This document shows, piece by piece, positions 17,009-26,760 of a stretch of 64,000 bases of DNA (the stretch's first letter is position 1; every line of letters begins with the position of its first letter). Location: positions 62,001-126,000 of the forward strand of contig NZ_MRTD01000006.1 in assembly GCF_001956295.1 (NCBI RefSeq), given 5' to 3'. Source of the DNA: Paenibacillus sp. FSL A5-0031 (GTDB lineage Bacteria; Bacillota; Bacilli; Paenibacillales; Paenibacillaceae). The notes under the pieces were generated by a model. The model did no database searches. It had not been told where the DNA came from and worked only from the letters and a program-made list of their open reading frames with translations. A program made the translations under genes and the position numbers.

Positions 17009-18019
17009 ATGCCAAACGTATGGGCTCACTTCATTTTTGGACAACTTGTATTCGAGCGGCTTGGCGAATGCGCATTAATTGAATCAGACGAGAAAAAAAA
17101 TATATTTAATATGGGATGCCAAGGACCTGACTTTTTGTTCTATCATCGTTTTTTCCCTTGGCAGCGCAGCCTAGCCTTAAATCGTTTAGGAACGGAAATG
17201 CATAATCGCAATTGCGGACCGGTACTTGTCGAAATGCTGGATAGTGTCGTCGGCAGACCCGCCTGCCCTAAACGTCCTGATTCTTCTATCCTATACACAC
17301 TAGGATTCGTATTGCATCACATACTTGATCGTAATCTTCATCCTTATGTATTTAGCAAATCAGGCTTTCGCAAATGGGATCATCAACGTTTTGAAATTAT
17401 GATGGATACGATAATAGCGCGTGAGCTTTGGGGTATTGAAACGTGGAAAACTCCAGTCTGGAAGCATATCGATACAAAGGGAGCATTTCCAGCAACCGTA
17501 GTGGACGCTTTCGAGTCGATTGCTGCCCTTTATTATGGAGAGCTGGCCCCGCTCATTAAACGTGAGGATTGGAACCAAGCGAATCGTGATTTCACTGCCG
17601 CGCAGCGTTTATTTCATGATCCGACTGGCATGCGAAAAATATTAACATTTGGGCAAATCGAGCCTTTTACTTATAAAAGAGGGGTTATGCCCTTTGACGT
17701 ATTAAATGTAGAGGAGCAGCCTTGGCTTGATCCAGTGGACGGCGCCACCTATCACAATGAGAGCGTTTGGCAGCTATGGAATCAAGCTTTAGATGATGCG
17801 GCCGAGGTTGTAAGCGCTATCCTCATTTGGCTAAGAGCCTATGAGCAGCCGCTGTTTACAAAAGAGGAGCGTTATCATGTACGTCTACTGCGAGAAGACG
17901 CCATCGCCCTTATAGACAATCGTTCCTATGAAACAGGACTTCATTGCGACTTTAATAGTACGATCCGTTTTGCAGACACGGTTTGGACTGACCAAATCGG
18001 AATTATGAAGGCTCCTTGA
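17009..18019 (+). CDS. Zinc-dependent phospholipase C-like protein
   Basis: 336 residues beginning MPNVWAHFIFGQLV, typical of the Zn-dependent PLC/S1-P1 nuclease-like family found in Bacillales. His-rich helices (VLHHILDRNLHPYVF, KWDHQRFE, HPYVF) and acidic residues could make the tri-zinc site. No signal peptide is seen, so it is probably cytoplasmic and its substrate is unknown; phospholipase activity is inferred only from the fold. Start after GGAGG (16995-16999). Confidence 0.72.
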   Translation: MPNVWAHFIFGQLVFERLGECALIESDEKKNIFNMGCQGPDFLFYHRFFPWQRSLALNRLGTEMHNRNCGPVLVEMLDSVVGRPACPKRPDSSILYTLGFVLHHILDRNLHPYVFSKSGFRKWDHQRFEIMMDTIIARELWGIETWKTPVWKHIDTKGAFPATVVDAFESIAALYYGELAPLIKREDWNQANRDFTAAQRLFHDPTGMRKILTFGQIEPFTYKRGVMPFDVLNVEEQPWLDPVDGATYHNESVWQLWNQALDDAAEVVSAILIWLRAYEQPLFTKEERYHVRLLREDAIALIDNRSYETGLHCDFNSTIRFADTVWTDQIGIMKAP

Positions 18020-18038
18020 GTAATGAAGGAGCCTTCTC
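18007..18038 (+). terminator. Hairpin at the 3' end of the PLC-like gene
   Basis: GAAGGCTCCTT / AAGGAGCCTTC, 11-bp arms that include the stop codon region, followed by a CT-rich tract ending in TTTTT. A plausible but not classic terminator. Confidence 0.55.
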
Positions 18039-18062
18039 CTGTCTCTCTTTTTCCAAAAAAAA

Positions 18063-19061
18063 CTATACAGCCTTGCTTGTCAGGCTTCTTCTAAAACGCA
18101 GCCTTATGAGCCTCAAGCGCTCATAAAGGACATCAACAGGCTTATTCAATTGCGAAGCTTCCAAAGTGCCATATACTTGCTGCAATACCGGCTTCAAATA
18201 TTTATCGCCGACCAGCGAGAGAGCATCCCATACGAGCTGCTGCTCATCATCTGGCATCTCTACGAGCTCCCGCGTAATCAGTGATTCCATATCGTAACCC
18301 TCTTGTTCTAATTGCTCGATTCGATCCATTAATTCGCGCCTTGACAGCTCTAGCTCCACGCCAAGCTGTTCAAGTGATCCACCCTGCTGTACCGCCGTCA
18401 AAATATGTTTTTTTGCCTGCTGGCGATCCATCTGAGATTTATATTTTGTTTCCTTTTGTTTATAAAGCCACTGCGTATAGGCGATTGAATCTAATTTGTC
18501 ACTTACCCATTGCAGCGGAAACTCGGTATCACGGTTAGCCTCACTTGTAATCTCCAGCACTTCTAATCCATAGGATGCATGCTTGGCGCTTCCCCAACCG
18601 GGAATTTGTGCTAATTCATCTGCCGTCTTCGGAACGAAGGCGCTGATCATCCACAACATGCGATTAGTAGCGACAAGATAAGCCGAACGCTTCTCAGCAA
18701 TCGCTTTCGTACGCCGCCACTCACGAAGCTTCTGAAAAAGTTCTTGATTGGCATGAAGCTCACCGTAGCATTGAAGCATAGTTACAAAGCTGCCAGTTGT
18801 AGAACGGCGATCGTCCAGCATGCCATCGATAATAGGCGCGTACCCTTCCCCCATGACCCTTGCAATGCCATGACGGAATGCTACAATCATTTCCTCCCAT
18901 GATGTTCCTTCAAACCAAGTGATCGGATCTTCGCTCTCCTCATTCAGCTCCACCCACAGCACTGCCCAAATGCCTTGATTCTCACAGATAGATAGCTGCG
19001 CGCTTTCAATGCGCTGGCCTTCTCCAAGCTTCTCGAACGTGTTCAAAAATACGATTTGCAT
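18063..19061 (-). CDS. HRDC-domain protein
   Basis: 332 residues from ATG 19061, chosen because GGAGG sits ten bases upstream while an ATG at 19070 would touch it. The middle (about 115-200) is an HRDC nucleic-acid-binding domain (RRTKAIAEKRSAYLV, FVPKTADELAQIPGWGSAKHASYGLEVLEI), as at the C-terminus of RecQ helicases and RNase D. The N-terminal part is of unknown type, and a C-terminal segment (about 215-290) looks like a winged-helix (KHILTAVQQGGSLEQLGVELELSRRELMDRIEQLEQEG). No helicase or nuclease motif is present, so the role is unknown; DNA or RNA binding is likely. Confidence 0.75.
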   Translation of the reverse strand: MQIVFLNTFEKLGEGQRIESAQLSICENQGIWAVLWVELNEESEDPITWFEGTSWEEMIVAFRHGIARVMGEGYAPIIDGMLDDRRSTTGSFVTMLQCYGELHANQELFQKLREWRRTKAIAEKRSAYLVATNRMLWMISAFVPKTADELAQIPGWGSAKHASYGLEVLEITSEANRDTEFPLQWVSDKLDSIAYTQWLYKQKETKYKSQMDRQQAKKHILTAVQQGGSLEQLGVELELSRRELMDRIEQLEQEGYDMESLITRELVEMPDDEQQLVWDALSLVGDKYLKPVLQQVYGTLEASQLNKPVDVLYERLRLIRLRFRRSLTSKAV

Positions 19062-19156
19062 GTTTCTCATTCCTCCAATAAATAGATGTGGTCGCGAATC
19101 GGTTGAAGGCAAGGAAAGCGTCCGAACAATTAGGGAGAATGTCGGAAAACAACAAA

Positions 19157-19193
19157 AAGCACCTCCTCTGCCTGCGGCAAAGGAGGTGCTTCC
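19157..19193 (-). terminator. Terminator-like hairpin upstream of the HRDC gene
   Basis: Perfect 11-bp arms AAGCACCTCCT / AGGAGGTGCTT with a 15-nt loop; on the minus strand it is followed by TTTTGTTGTTTT. It lies about 95 bp before the HRDC start, with no minus-strand gene upstream, so it may be a leader attenuator; one arm also contains an AGGAGG sequence. I see nothing else in 19194-19431 beyond the ribosome site of the GH8 gene. Confidence 0.5.
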
Positions 19194-19431
19194 TCACGTT
19201 TAATGATTCGATTGCTTTCATGCTATCATATTGATTTCTTTATTACAAGCATTTTGTTGCTGCAAAATCATGCTCTCAAACTTCCTAAATAAGACCAAAC
19301 CTTTAATAATTACAGTACTCTATAAACTTTATAGGGTAGGAACTCTGAACGATAAGAGGTAAAGTTTTGGTGAAGTCAATTTCTCAGTCATTTCCATGCT
19401 GTAAAATTTAATATAAAGGGAGTAATACACG

Positions 19432-20583
19432 ATGTCGACGAAGCTGGGAACGGGTGCTTTTTTCACAGGGAACTACCGAAATTTGTTTAAGCTGTACGGT
19501 TACAGCCAAGAAGAAATTGAGAGACGCGTCGAGGATACTTGGGACAACCTGTTCGGCGGTAATGAAGATACACGAATCTATTACGAGGCTGGCAGTGATA
19601 TGGGCTATCTATTAGATACCGGAAATATCGACGTGCGCACCGAAGGCATGTCCTATGGCATGATGATGGCTGTGCAGATGAACCGCAAAGATATCTTTGA
19701 CCGCATATGGAAATGGACGATGACTTACATGTATATGAGCGAAGGTGAAAATGCCGGATATTTCGCTTGGTCATGCAATACCGATGGGACCAAAAGATCA
19801 TACGGTCCAGCGCCAGACGGCGAGGAATATTTTGCGCTTGCTCTCTTCTTCGCATCACACCGATGGGGCGATGGCTCTGTACCCTTTAATTACGGAGCGC
19901 AAGCTCGGAACCTGCTTCACAGCTGTGTGCATAAGGGTGAAAATAACGACGGTTACCCAATGTGGGAGCCCGCTAATAAATTAATCAAATTTATTCCTAA
20001 TTGCGACTATTCCGATCCATCCTACCATTTGCCGCACTTTTATGAGCTGTTTGCGCTGTGGGCTAATCCAGAAGACCGCAAGTTCTGGAAAGAAGCTGCA
20101 ACTGCGAGCAGAGATTATTTGAAGCTGTCATGCCATCCTGTTACTGGACTAGCACCCGAGTACGCCTATTACGACGGAACACCAAACAACGAGCGCGGAT
20201 ATGGCCATTTTTACAGCGACTCGTACCGTGTGGCCGCCAATATCGGTCTTGATACGGAATGGTTCGGCGTCGATCCATGGCAGTATGATGAGGCGAACCG
20301 GATTCAAACGTTTTTCTCAGGCATTGATCCATCTGATTATAGACGTTATACGATAGCTGGCGAACCATTTGAGGAAAAATCACTCCATCCCGTCGGGCTG
20401 CTTGCCACAAACGCGATGGCTTCGCTTGCCAGTTTCGAAGGACCGCACGCCAAAGCTTGCGTTGATTTATTTTGGAACACGCCGCTTCGCACAGGCGACC
20501 GCCGCTATTACGACAACTGCCTCTATCTGTTTGCCATGTTAGCGCTTAGCGGCAGCTTTAAAATTTATATGCCTGCTGTATAG
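19432..20583 (+). CDS. GH8 reducing-end xylose-releasing exo-oligoxylanase (Rex)
   Basis: 383 residues of glycoside hydrolase family 8. Expected catalytic residues are visible: Glu71 in DVRTEGMSYGMM (general acid) and Asp263 in FYSDSYRVAANIG (base), the latter at the same number as I recall for Bacillus halodurans Rex. There is no signal peptide, so it acts in the cytoplasm, releasing xylose from the reducing end of imported xylo-oligosaccharides. The convergent solute-binding protein and permease genes next door may supply the substrate. Start follows GGGAG at 9 bases. A shared terminator follows at 20605-20652. Confidence 0.9.
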   Translation: MSTKLGTGAFFTGNYRNLFKLYGYSQEEIERRVEDTWDNLFGGNEDTRIYYEAGSDMGYLLDTGNIDVRTEGMSYGMMMAVQMNRKDIFDRIWKWTMTYMYMSEGENAGYFAWSCNTDGTKRSYGPAPDGEEYFALALFFASHRWGDGSVPFNYGAQARNLLHSCVHKGENNDGYPMWEPANKLIKFIPNCDYSDPSYHLPHFYELFALWANPEDRKFWKEAATASRDYLKLSCHPVTGLAPEYAYYDGTPNNERGYGHFYSDSYRVAANIGLDTEWFGVDPWQYDEANRIQTFFSGIDPSDYRRYTIAGEPFEEKSLHPVGLLATNAMASLASFEGPHAKACVDLFWNTPLRTGDRRYYDNCLYLFAMLALSGSFKIYMPAV

Positions 20584-20604
20584 CGTTTTGTCTCATCGTA
20601 ATTG

Positions 20605-20652
20605 AAAAAAGAACGGCCACCACTCCTTGATGGAGGGTGGACGTTCTTTTTT
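20605..20652. terminator. Bidirectional terminator between the GH8 and binding-protein genes
   Basis: AAAAAAGAACG(G)CCACC ... GGTGG ACGTTCTTTTTT around ACTCCTTGATGGAG; A and T runs on both sides, between two convergent genes. Confidence 0.88.
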
Positions 20653-20656
20653 CTCC

Positions 20657-22279
20657 TTACGGATTCTCAGCTTTAAACGTTGCTCGCTTCTCTTCCATTA
20701 CTTCCTTGCCGCCAATTTTCATATAATCCGCTACTTCCTTATCGTAAACCTTGTCAAAATCCGCTGGCTTCGCAGTTAACACTTTAACAAATATTTCGTC
20801 GTCCTTTTCCTTCAGCGTTGTAGCGTACTTGATCTCCGATTGAATCGGCGTCACCACACGAGGTTTAATGATTCCATCCTTCGTTCCAGTCGCGATGCTT
20901 TCCACCGTAAAATCCTTGAAATTCGGATCGGACGCATTTGCCGTAATGTTCAGCAGCTCATCGGTTGTACTGACATATTTCCCGTTAAGAATGATACAGT
21001 AATCAAAATAGTTATATAACGTCTGCTTTGCTTGATCGTTATCAAGCGTGATCGGCACGCCATCCTTCATCTCATAAGTTACGCCTTCCGTACCGTTCTG
21101 AAGGGCAATAATATTGTCCGTTTCAGCCATCCAATTCAAATATTTAATGGCCGCTTCAGCATTTTTACTTGCTTTTGGTACCATGATGTATATGCCGTTA
21201 GGCGAATAAATAGGCTTTGGTGTCTTGCCGTCCGCGCTTGTGAACGGATCGATTAACGCCAGCTTTGCATTCGGATCATTCTTTTGCAGCTCAGCATAAT
21301 AGCCCATATAGACCGGCTCGTTGGTATTTGTTGTTGCCGAACCAATATACCCGTTCAGCAGGTTCTTCTGAAACTGCTGCGTATCCTTGCCCATATGGAG
21401 CGGAAAATCCGGATCCATAAGTCCCTCGTTGTACATCTTATTCAAGAAGCGATACGCTTCCTTATTGCCCGGAATGAGCCACTCCGCTGATGCATAAAGA
21501 TCCTCATCTGCGATTTTGTCCCATTCCCAGAACGAATATTGAATCGGATGCATATGGAAATAGTCGATCTGCCCATACGGAATCGCTTTATCACCGGATT
21601 TGCCAGGCTTTTTCTCTTTAAAAGCCTTCATCGTCTCATAGAACTGCTCCGTTGTTTGCGGCAGCGGCAATCCGAGCTCATCCAACCAATCCTGCCGGAT
21701 AAATGTCGAGCTCTGAGGCTGCAGAACGCGCTTAGCTGGAATTGTATACTGCTTGCCATCGAATACTCCGTAGCTGAGCAGCTCCTCACCCAATACTTCC
21801 TTCAACTTTTGGCCATGCGCATCCAGCAGCGGACCAAGATCTGTCAGACCGCCGTTTTTTACGTATTGCTGTACCGTCGGCTGGTCATATGTAAATACGA
21901 TGTCAGGAGCCTGATTCGCAGCCATAAGCACGTTCAGCTTGTCTACCTCCTCTGAGCGAGGAACCGTAACGAATTCGACAGTAATATTATTCGGTTCACC
22001 AAAATTTTTCTGAATGTATTTTGTCATGTCGTTGTCGGTAATTTTCGGAGCGCCTGCCGGTGTATTGTTTCGGTCAAACAGCTCGATTCGGAGCTTAATT
22101 GGATCTCCCTTCGGCTTCTCGGTTGCTTCAGAGCCTGAATTGCTCGGTTTATTGCTTGCAGCTTCCTTTTCTTTGACAGGCTCCTTATTTCCGTTTCCGC
22201 TGCTGCACGCAGACAACATGGATGTGATCAACAGCACTGCCATAAAGATAATCGTGAATTTACGCCTCGTTCTACTCAA
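20657..22279 (-). CDS. Sugar ABC transporter substrate-binding lipoprotein
   Basis: 540 residues. An N-terminal lipoprotein signal ends in LSAC|SSG, so it is anchored outside the membrane by a lipidated Cys. The body is a large family-1-type extracellular solute-binding protein like LplA of Bacillus, used for oligosaccharides (DIVFTYDQPTVQQYVKNGGLTDL). A TTG at 22279 has GGGAG at nine bases; the TTG at 22288 would abut that site. It is the last gene of the permease-permease-binding protein operon. Xylo-oligosaccharide or another plant-wall sugar is a guess from the GH8 neighbour. Confidence 0.88.
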   Translation of the reverse strand: MSRTRRKFTIIFMAVLLITSMLSACSSGNGNKEPVKEKEAASNKPSNSGSEATEKPKGDPIKLRIELFDRNNTPAGAPKITDNDMTKYIQKNFGEPNNITVEFVTVPRSEEVDKLNVLMAANQAPDIVFTYDQPTVQQYVKNGGLTDLGPLLDAHGQKLKEVLGEELLSYGVFDGKQYTIPAKRVLQPQSSTFIRQDWLDELGLPLPQTTEQFYETMKAFKEKKPGKSGDKAIPYGQIDYFHMHPIQYSFWEWDKIADEDLYASAEWLIPGNKEAYRFLNKMYNEGLMDPDFPLHMGKDTQQFQKNLLNGYIGSATTNTNEPVYMGYYAELQKNDPNAKLALIDPFTSADGKTPKPIYSPNGIYIMVPKASKNAEAAIKYLNWMAETDNIIALQNGTEGVTYEMKDGVPITLDNDQAKQTLYNYFDYCIILNGKYVSTTDELLNITANASDPNFKDFTVESIATGTKDGIIKPRVVTPIQSEIKYATTLKEKDDEIFVKVLTAKPADFDKVYDKEVADYMKIGGKEVMEEKRATFKAENP

Positions 22280-22332
22280 TGCATTCAACTCCCTTTTATC
22301 ATTTTTTTAATCTATAGCAACTCCATGAAACG

Positions 22333-22347
22333 GGAGCTTTCGGCTCC
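22333..22347 (-). other. Small hairpin between permease and binding-protein genes
   Basis: Minus-strand GGAGC-CGAAA-GCTCC in the 80-nt gap. No T run follows. Such hairpins often protect the 5' end of the binding-protein message so that it is made in excess over the permeases; that role is inferred. Confidence 0.4.
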
Positions 22348-22367
22348 AGCCTGTCCGGGAGTGACTA

Positions 22368-23240
22368 TCAACCTTTGACGGCACCGATCATCATACCCGA
22401 AATAAAGTAACGCTGAAGCGCTGGATATACGAGCAAAATGGGGATGGTTGCGAACATGATCGAAGCAGCTTTAAGACTTTCCGGTATCGGTACCGAGGCA
22501 TTAAGTCCCTCTGCTATCGCCATATCGTTAACCTGGCTGTTGATAACCATTTCGTACAGCTTTAATTGAAGAGGATAAAGCTCCGATTTGGTAATGTACA
22601 ACAGGGCATCCATAAATCCGTTCCACCTGCCCACTGCGTAAAACAAGCTAAGTGTGGCCATGACCGGAAGCGATAGCGGCAGGACGACATGCCACAATAT
22701 TTTAAAATGGTTGGCTCCGTCCATCCGCGCCGACTCTTCCAGCTCTACTGGAATGGAGGAGAAAAAGGTCTTGATGATGAGCAAATAAAAGGCATTAACC
22801 ATCCCCGGCAAAATGAGCGCCCAGATCGAATCAAGCAAATGCAAATTTTTCACGAGCAAATATTCCGGTATCATGCCTCCGCTGAAAAACATCGTCAGGA
22901 CGATAAGGAGAAGAAAAAAGTTTCTTCCCTTTAGGTTAGGCTTCGTCAAGGGATAGGCTGCCATAATCGTCATCAGCATCGATATAGCCGTGAACAAAAC
23001 AACTAGTCCAATAGTAAAAAGCAAGGAATGGATCATCGCTGCATTGCCGAAAACAGCCTTGTAAGCGGAAAAATCGATTTCTACGGGGAGTATCGTAACT
23101 TTTCCTGATAGAATCGGCCCGTTGGCGCTTAACGATAAGGCAAAAATATGAAGCAGCGGCAGCAGGCAGAAGAGCCCCGCCGTTATGATTACGACCATGA
23201 TCATTGCATCTACGATTTTGTCATTTCCATACGCTCTCAT
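22368..23240 (-). CDS. Carbohydrate ABC transporter permease, LplC/YesQ type
   Basis: 290 residues with six membrane segments and the inner-membrane-component EAA loop (ELEESARMDGANHFKILWHVVLPLSLP) that contacts the ATPase. Typical of the second permease in LplABC-like sugar importers. No ATPase gene lies in the operon, so a shared MsmX-like ATPase elsewhere is expected, as is usual for this type. ATG follows GGAGGG. It starts 10 bp after the first permease gene. Confidence 0.92.
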   Translation of the reverse strand: MRAYGNDKIVDAMIMVVIITAGLFCLLPLLHIFALSLSANGPILSGKVTILPVEIDFSAYKAVFGNAAMIHSLLFTIGLVVLFTAISMLMTIMAAYPLTKPNLKGRNFFLLLIVLTMFFSGGMIPEYLLVKNLHLLDSIWALILPGMVNAFYLLIIKTFFSSIPVELEESARMDGANHFKILWHVVLPLSLPVMATLSLFYAVGRWNGFMDALLYITKSELYPLQLKLYEMVINSQVNDMAIAEGLNASVPIPESLKAASIMFATIPILLVYPALQRYFISGMMIGAVKG

Positions 23241-23250
23241 ATCTGCCCTC

Positions 23251-24198
23251 CTACCAAATGCCTTGATCGTTAACTTTTCTCGAAATATAATCGGCCGACA
23301 GCAGGAAAATAAGACCTACAACCGCTTGGAAAAGACCGATAGCCGTTGCTATTGTATACCGTGCGGACTGAATTCCGATTTTGTATACATACGTGCTGAT
23401 AACCTCAGACACATCGGTGACGAGAGGATTGCTGAGTACAAACGGTCTATCAAATCCAATGCTGGCCATATGTCCAATATTAATAATGAGTAGAATGATA
23501 ATTGTCGGCTTGATGCCCGGCAGCGTGATGTGCCAGATTTTACGCATTCGGCTTGCACCATCTACATCTGCAGCTTCGTAAAGATCCTTGTTAATTCCCG
23601 TTAAAGCAGCGAGATAAATGATCGTTCCCCACCCAGCACTCTGCCAAATACCTATTCCTAAATATGTCAGCACCCAGTAAACAGGCTCCGTAAGGAAAGG
23701 AATGACCTTCATCCCTAACGACTTCAGCAGATTGTTGACAATCCCGTTATTGGTCGCCAGCAGCTGAATAGCCATCCCGCCGATGATGACCCATGATATA
23801 AAATGAGGCAAATAAAGAATCGTCTGCGCGCCTTTTTTGAACCATTTTATACGAAGCTCATTTAACAGTATCGCTAGTGCGATTGGAATCGGAAAACTTA
23901 CGACAAGATCCAAGAAATTGAGTAGAAAGGTGTTGCGGAGCGCATTGTAAAAACCATCCATCTGAAATACTTCCCGGAACGTTTCGAAACCGACCCAGGG
24001 GCTTGCTAAAATGCCTTGAAACATGTTGTAGTCCTTAAATGCAATGACGACGCCCAGCATTGGTGTGTACTTAAAAATAATAAAATACGCCAAGGGCAGA
24101 AGCAGCAGCAGGTATAACTGCCAATCCTTGTACAGCGCTTTCATACGAACGCGCGGCACGGTTTTGACCTTCCTCTGGCGTTCCGTTGCAATCTGCAT
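23251..24198 (-). CDS. Carbohydrate ABC transporter permease, LplB/YteP type
   Basis: 315 residues from ATG 24198, preceded by AGGAGG at good spacing; an in-frame ATG at 24228 lacks one. Six membrane segments, family opening YLLLLLPLAYFIIFKYTPMLGVVIAFKDYN, and an EAA loop (YEAADVDGASRMRKIWHITLPGIKPT). First gene of the importer operon, downstream of the terminator of the broken AraC-type regulator, which would be its natural activator. Confidence 0.92.
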   Translation of the reverse strand: MQIATERQRKVKTVPRVRMKALYKDWQLYLLLLLPLAYFIIFKYTPMLGVVIAFKDYNMFQGILASPWVGFETFREVFQMDGFYNALRNTFLLNFLDLVVSFPIPIALAILLNELRIKWFKKGAQTILYLPHFISWVIIGGMAIQLLATNNGIVNNLLKSLGMKVIPFLTEPVYWVLTYLGIGIWQSAGWGTIIYLAALTGINKDLYEAADVDGASRMRKIWHITLPGIKPTIIILLIINIGHMASIGFDRPFVLSNPLVTDVSEVISTYVYKIGIQSARYTIATAIGLFQAVVGLIFLLSADYISRKVNDQGIW

Positions 24199-24363
24199 GG
24201 ATGACCTCCTGACTCTTATTGGAAGCAAATATTTCGGCTTGGTTCCAAATGTAACACGCGATTAAGAAATCGGATATTAACAAGAATCAGAGGCTTAACA
24301 TAATCGGAAATCCCGCTATTCACGCGGACTTTACCATTTTCCGACGATTAACCTTTACGGAAG

Positions 24364-24399
24364 TAAAAAGAAAATCTGCCGATTAATTCGGCAGATTTG
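24364..24399 (-). terminator. Intrinsic terminator of the AraC-type regulator gene
   Basis: Minus-strand AAATCTGCCGA-ATTAA-TCGGCAGATTT followed by TCTTTTT, just past the regulator stop codon. Confidence 0.85.
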
Positions 24400-24406
24400 T
24401 TGCCAT

Positions 24407-26629
24407 TCATTCGTTTAACCGATAAATGGTTCGATATTCACCTGGCGGTAGATTGAACAATTTTTTGAAAGCGCGGTGGAAGGAAATGACGTGTGTGTAG
24501 CCCACCTGTTCTGCAATCCATTGGATAGGCTCATCTGTTTCAAGCAGCATGTTCTTCGCATGTGCGAATCTTACCTTTAGCAAATAATCGATAAAGTTTT
24601 CGCCATGCTCCTCTTTAAACAAATGACTAACGCTTCTCGCGCTTAAACCAAACTTCTCGCTGACTTGAACGAGAGACAAGCTCGGATCAGTGTAATGCTG
24701 GTCGATGTATTCCTTTGTTTGGATGGCGATCGTATGATTTTTGCCATTCAGCCTTTTCTTATCCCTATCGCCCGCAAGTTCAGTCAAAACAGCCGCAAGC
24801 TGAATCTCAAGCTCGTCGATCGTTTCAGCATGCTGGGCGATTTGCCTGAACCTGCTTCGGTATTCGCTGCTCCATATCGTCTCGATATCACTTGGCATGG
24901 CTTCCATATCTTTCTCTAGCTGGCGGATTAGATTATGAATGAACGCTTCAATATCCGCGCGCGAGATTAACATGCCTTTTAACTTAAGAAAAATTCGGCT
25001 CAGCTTAACCTCCCATTGCCCGTCGTCCATCCGGCAAGAGCGTGACAGCTCCAATATGGATTGAAAACAAAGAAGTGTCTCTCCCGTTTGTTTTGTACAT
25101 CTTAACCGGTTATCAATTACGCTGTTTGTCCCAAAAACAGCTTTGTAGGATACATTCTCAGCAGCGCTGCGGTAAGCGGCAGCAATATCATGAATCGAAT
25201 GGACGAAGTCTCCAATTCCGCAAGATACGGTTAACTCCAAATGCTCGTTCATCCACTTGCGGAATTCCTCGCATACTTGTACCAGCCTATCTTGAATAGA
25301 CTCTGAGCTTTGCTGTAGAAGGACAACAAAAGCCATTCGCTGAGGCTCTGTCCATACATGTTGGATCTGCAATTCCTTCTGCTGCATAAGCTCACGAAAA
25401 GCGGATTCAATAAGAAATTTCAGCAGGTTTTGATCACTGGCTTTATATTTGTCAGTAAATGCGGCAAAATGGTCAATTTCAAGAGCAATGACGCCAAGCC
25501 ATTCATATAAATGCGGCAAGCCAAGTGCCGATGCCTGCTTTTTCCATTCCTGATCGGTCAGCATGGATCGTCCAACAAGCTGCTCCTGAAGGAGATTCCG
25601 TTGACGGAGCAGCAAATCCTCTTTATGCAGATGCTCATAATCAATCGATTTCTTTAATAAATGATCAATGGCGGTTTCGATGAATTTGAACTCGTTTCGG
25701 GGCATCTTAATGCCAAGCTCTTGGCTTTTGCGAGCCGCATATCCGTCGATTTTACCCATAATGGTCTGGATCGGCTTGTAAGAGACATGCGTAATAAAGG
25801 TAAACCATACTAAGGCGAGTATGATGATGATAAATACGATAATAAACCACATGTTGGAAAACAAAGAGAGGGCGGAAAATTCGTTGGCATGCACGCTGTC
25901 TGCATAGAATTGCCAACCGGTGTATGGGGAGCTGGCATAAATACCGCCTTCCTTGGCAGAAGGCAGAGTGGACTCAAACGGCTTCTTCTCCCAATCTAGA
26001 AGTTGAATCGTGCCGCCGTATCCATTGAATTGATTCATAAAATCGATGATGGAGCTTACGTTAAGATTGACGACCACCGCTCCCTGCTTATCAGACGCGA
26101 AAGGGTAAGTCTTTACCAGTGAAACAACCTTGCGAGTGGAATCGTCAAGAATAGATTGACTATACTCTCTTGGGCTCGTCCAGCCCATTGCTGCCGATCT
26201 TGATTGATGCGAATCGAAAAAAGGTTTGTCCTTAAACGCCTCGAGCTTGACCATCCCTGCTTCGGATAATACTTTTCCAGTATGATCACTGTAAATATAA
26301 ATGGAATTAACGAACGGCAAAGATGAGGATATTTCAACTAATTTTTTTTGAATTACGAAGTAATCGTACAGTGACTTGGGCTTTTCATTAAAAAAGGCTT
26401 ACAACGTTTTGTCCGTCTGCATTTCCCTTACCACATTGCGCTCAATCAGTTGCAAGCTCGCGTCCACATTTTGCATCGTCTGCTCCACGATCGCTTGATT
26501 CGTTTCCAAATACTTCTTCTCAGACGAATTATTTAACGTTGAAAAAAATAAAAAGATAACTGATGAAATAACAAAGAAAAATATCGGTGTATACGACAGC
26601 ATCATCCGGTAATACCAGTTCATCTTCAA
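24407..26629 (-). pseudogene. Cache-sensor AraC-type regulator interrupted by one in-frame stop
   Basis: Two minus-strand reading frames, 26650-26399 and 26320-24407, lie in the same frame and are separated by a single TAA (26401-26399). Reading through gives about 740 residues: membrane helix (about 12-35), an extracellular sensor of Cache type, a second helix (IIVFIIIILALVWFTFI), a long linker, and a C-terminal AraC DNA-binding domain (LVQVSEKFGLSARSVSHLF, YRTIYRLNE). This is the YesS/YtdP architecture that activates neighbouring sugar transporters. The text across the stop (TDKTL*AFFNEKPKSLYDYFV) continues the fold, so one substitution or base-calling error is likely. A TTG at 26629 has GGAGG nine bases upstream. 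A soluble C-terminal half could still be made by internal initiation. Confidence 0.85.
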
Positions 26630-26714
26630 ATGAACTAACCTCCCGTCCATTTATGAAGCGCTTACAATTAGAAAGATGTTTCTAGTTTCTGCTTCTAGCC
26701 AACCTCTTCCTGCA

Positions 26715-26741
26715 AAGGAAAGAAACCGCGAATACGCGGCC
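26715..26741 (-). terminator. Probable terminator of the DUF6807 gene
   Basis: Minus-strand CCGCG-TATT-CGCGG followed by TTTCTTTCCTTT, 20 bp past the stop codon. Confidence 0.55.
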
Positions 26742-26760
26742 TCCTCCATGCAGTTGTTGA

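Noticed and set aside
24407..26650. Frameshift or two separate genes at the AraC locus
   Set aside because: Both pieces share one frame and only one TAA separates them; neither half alone is a complete member of the family.
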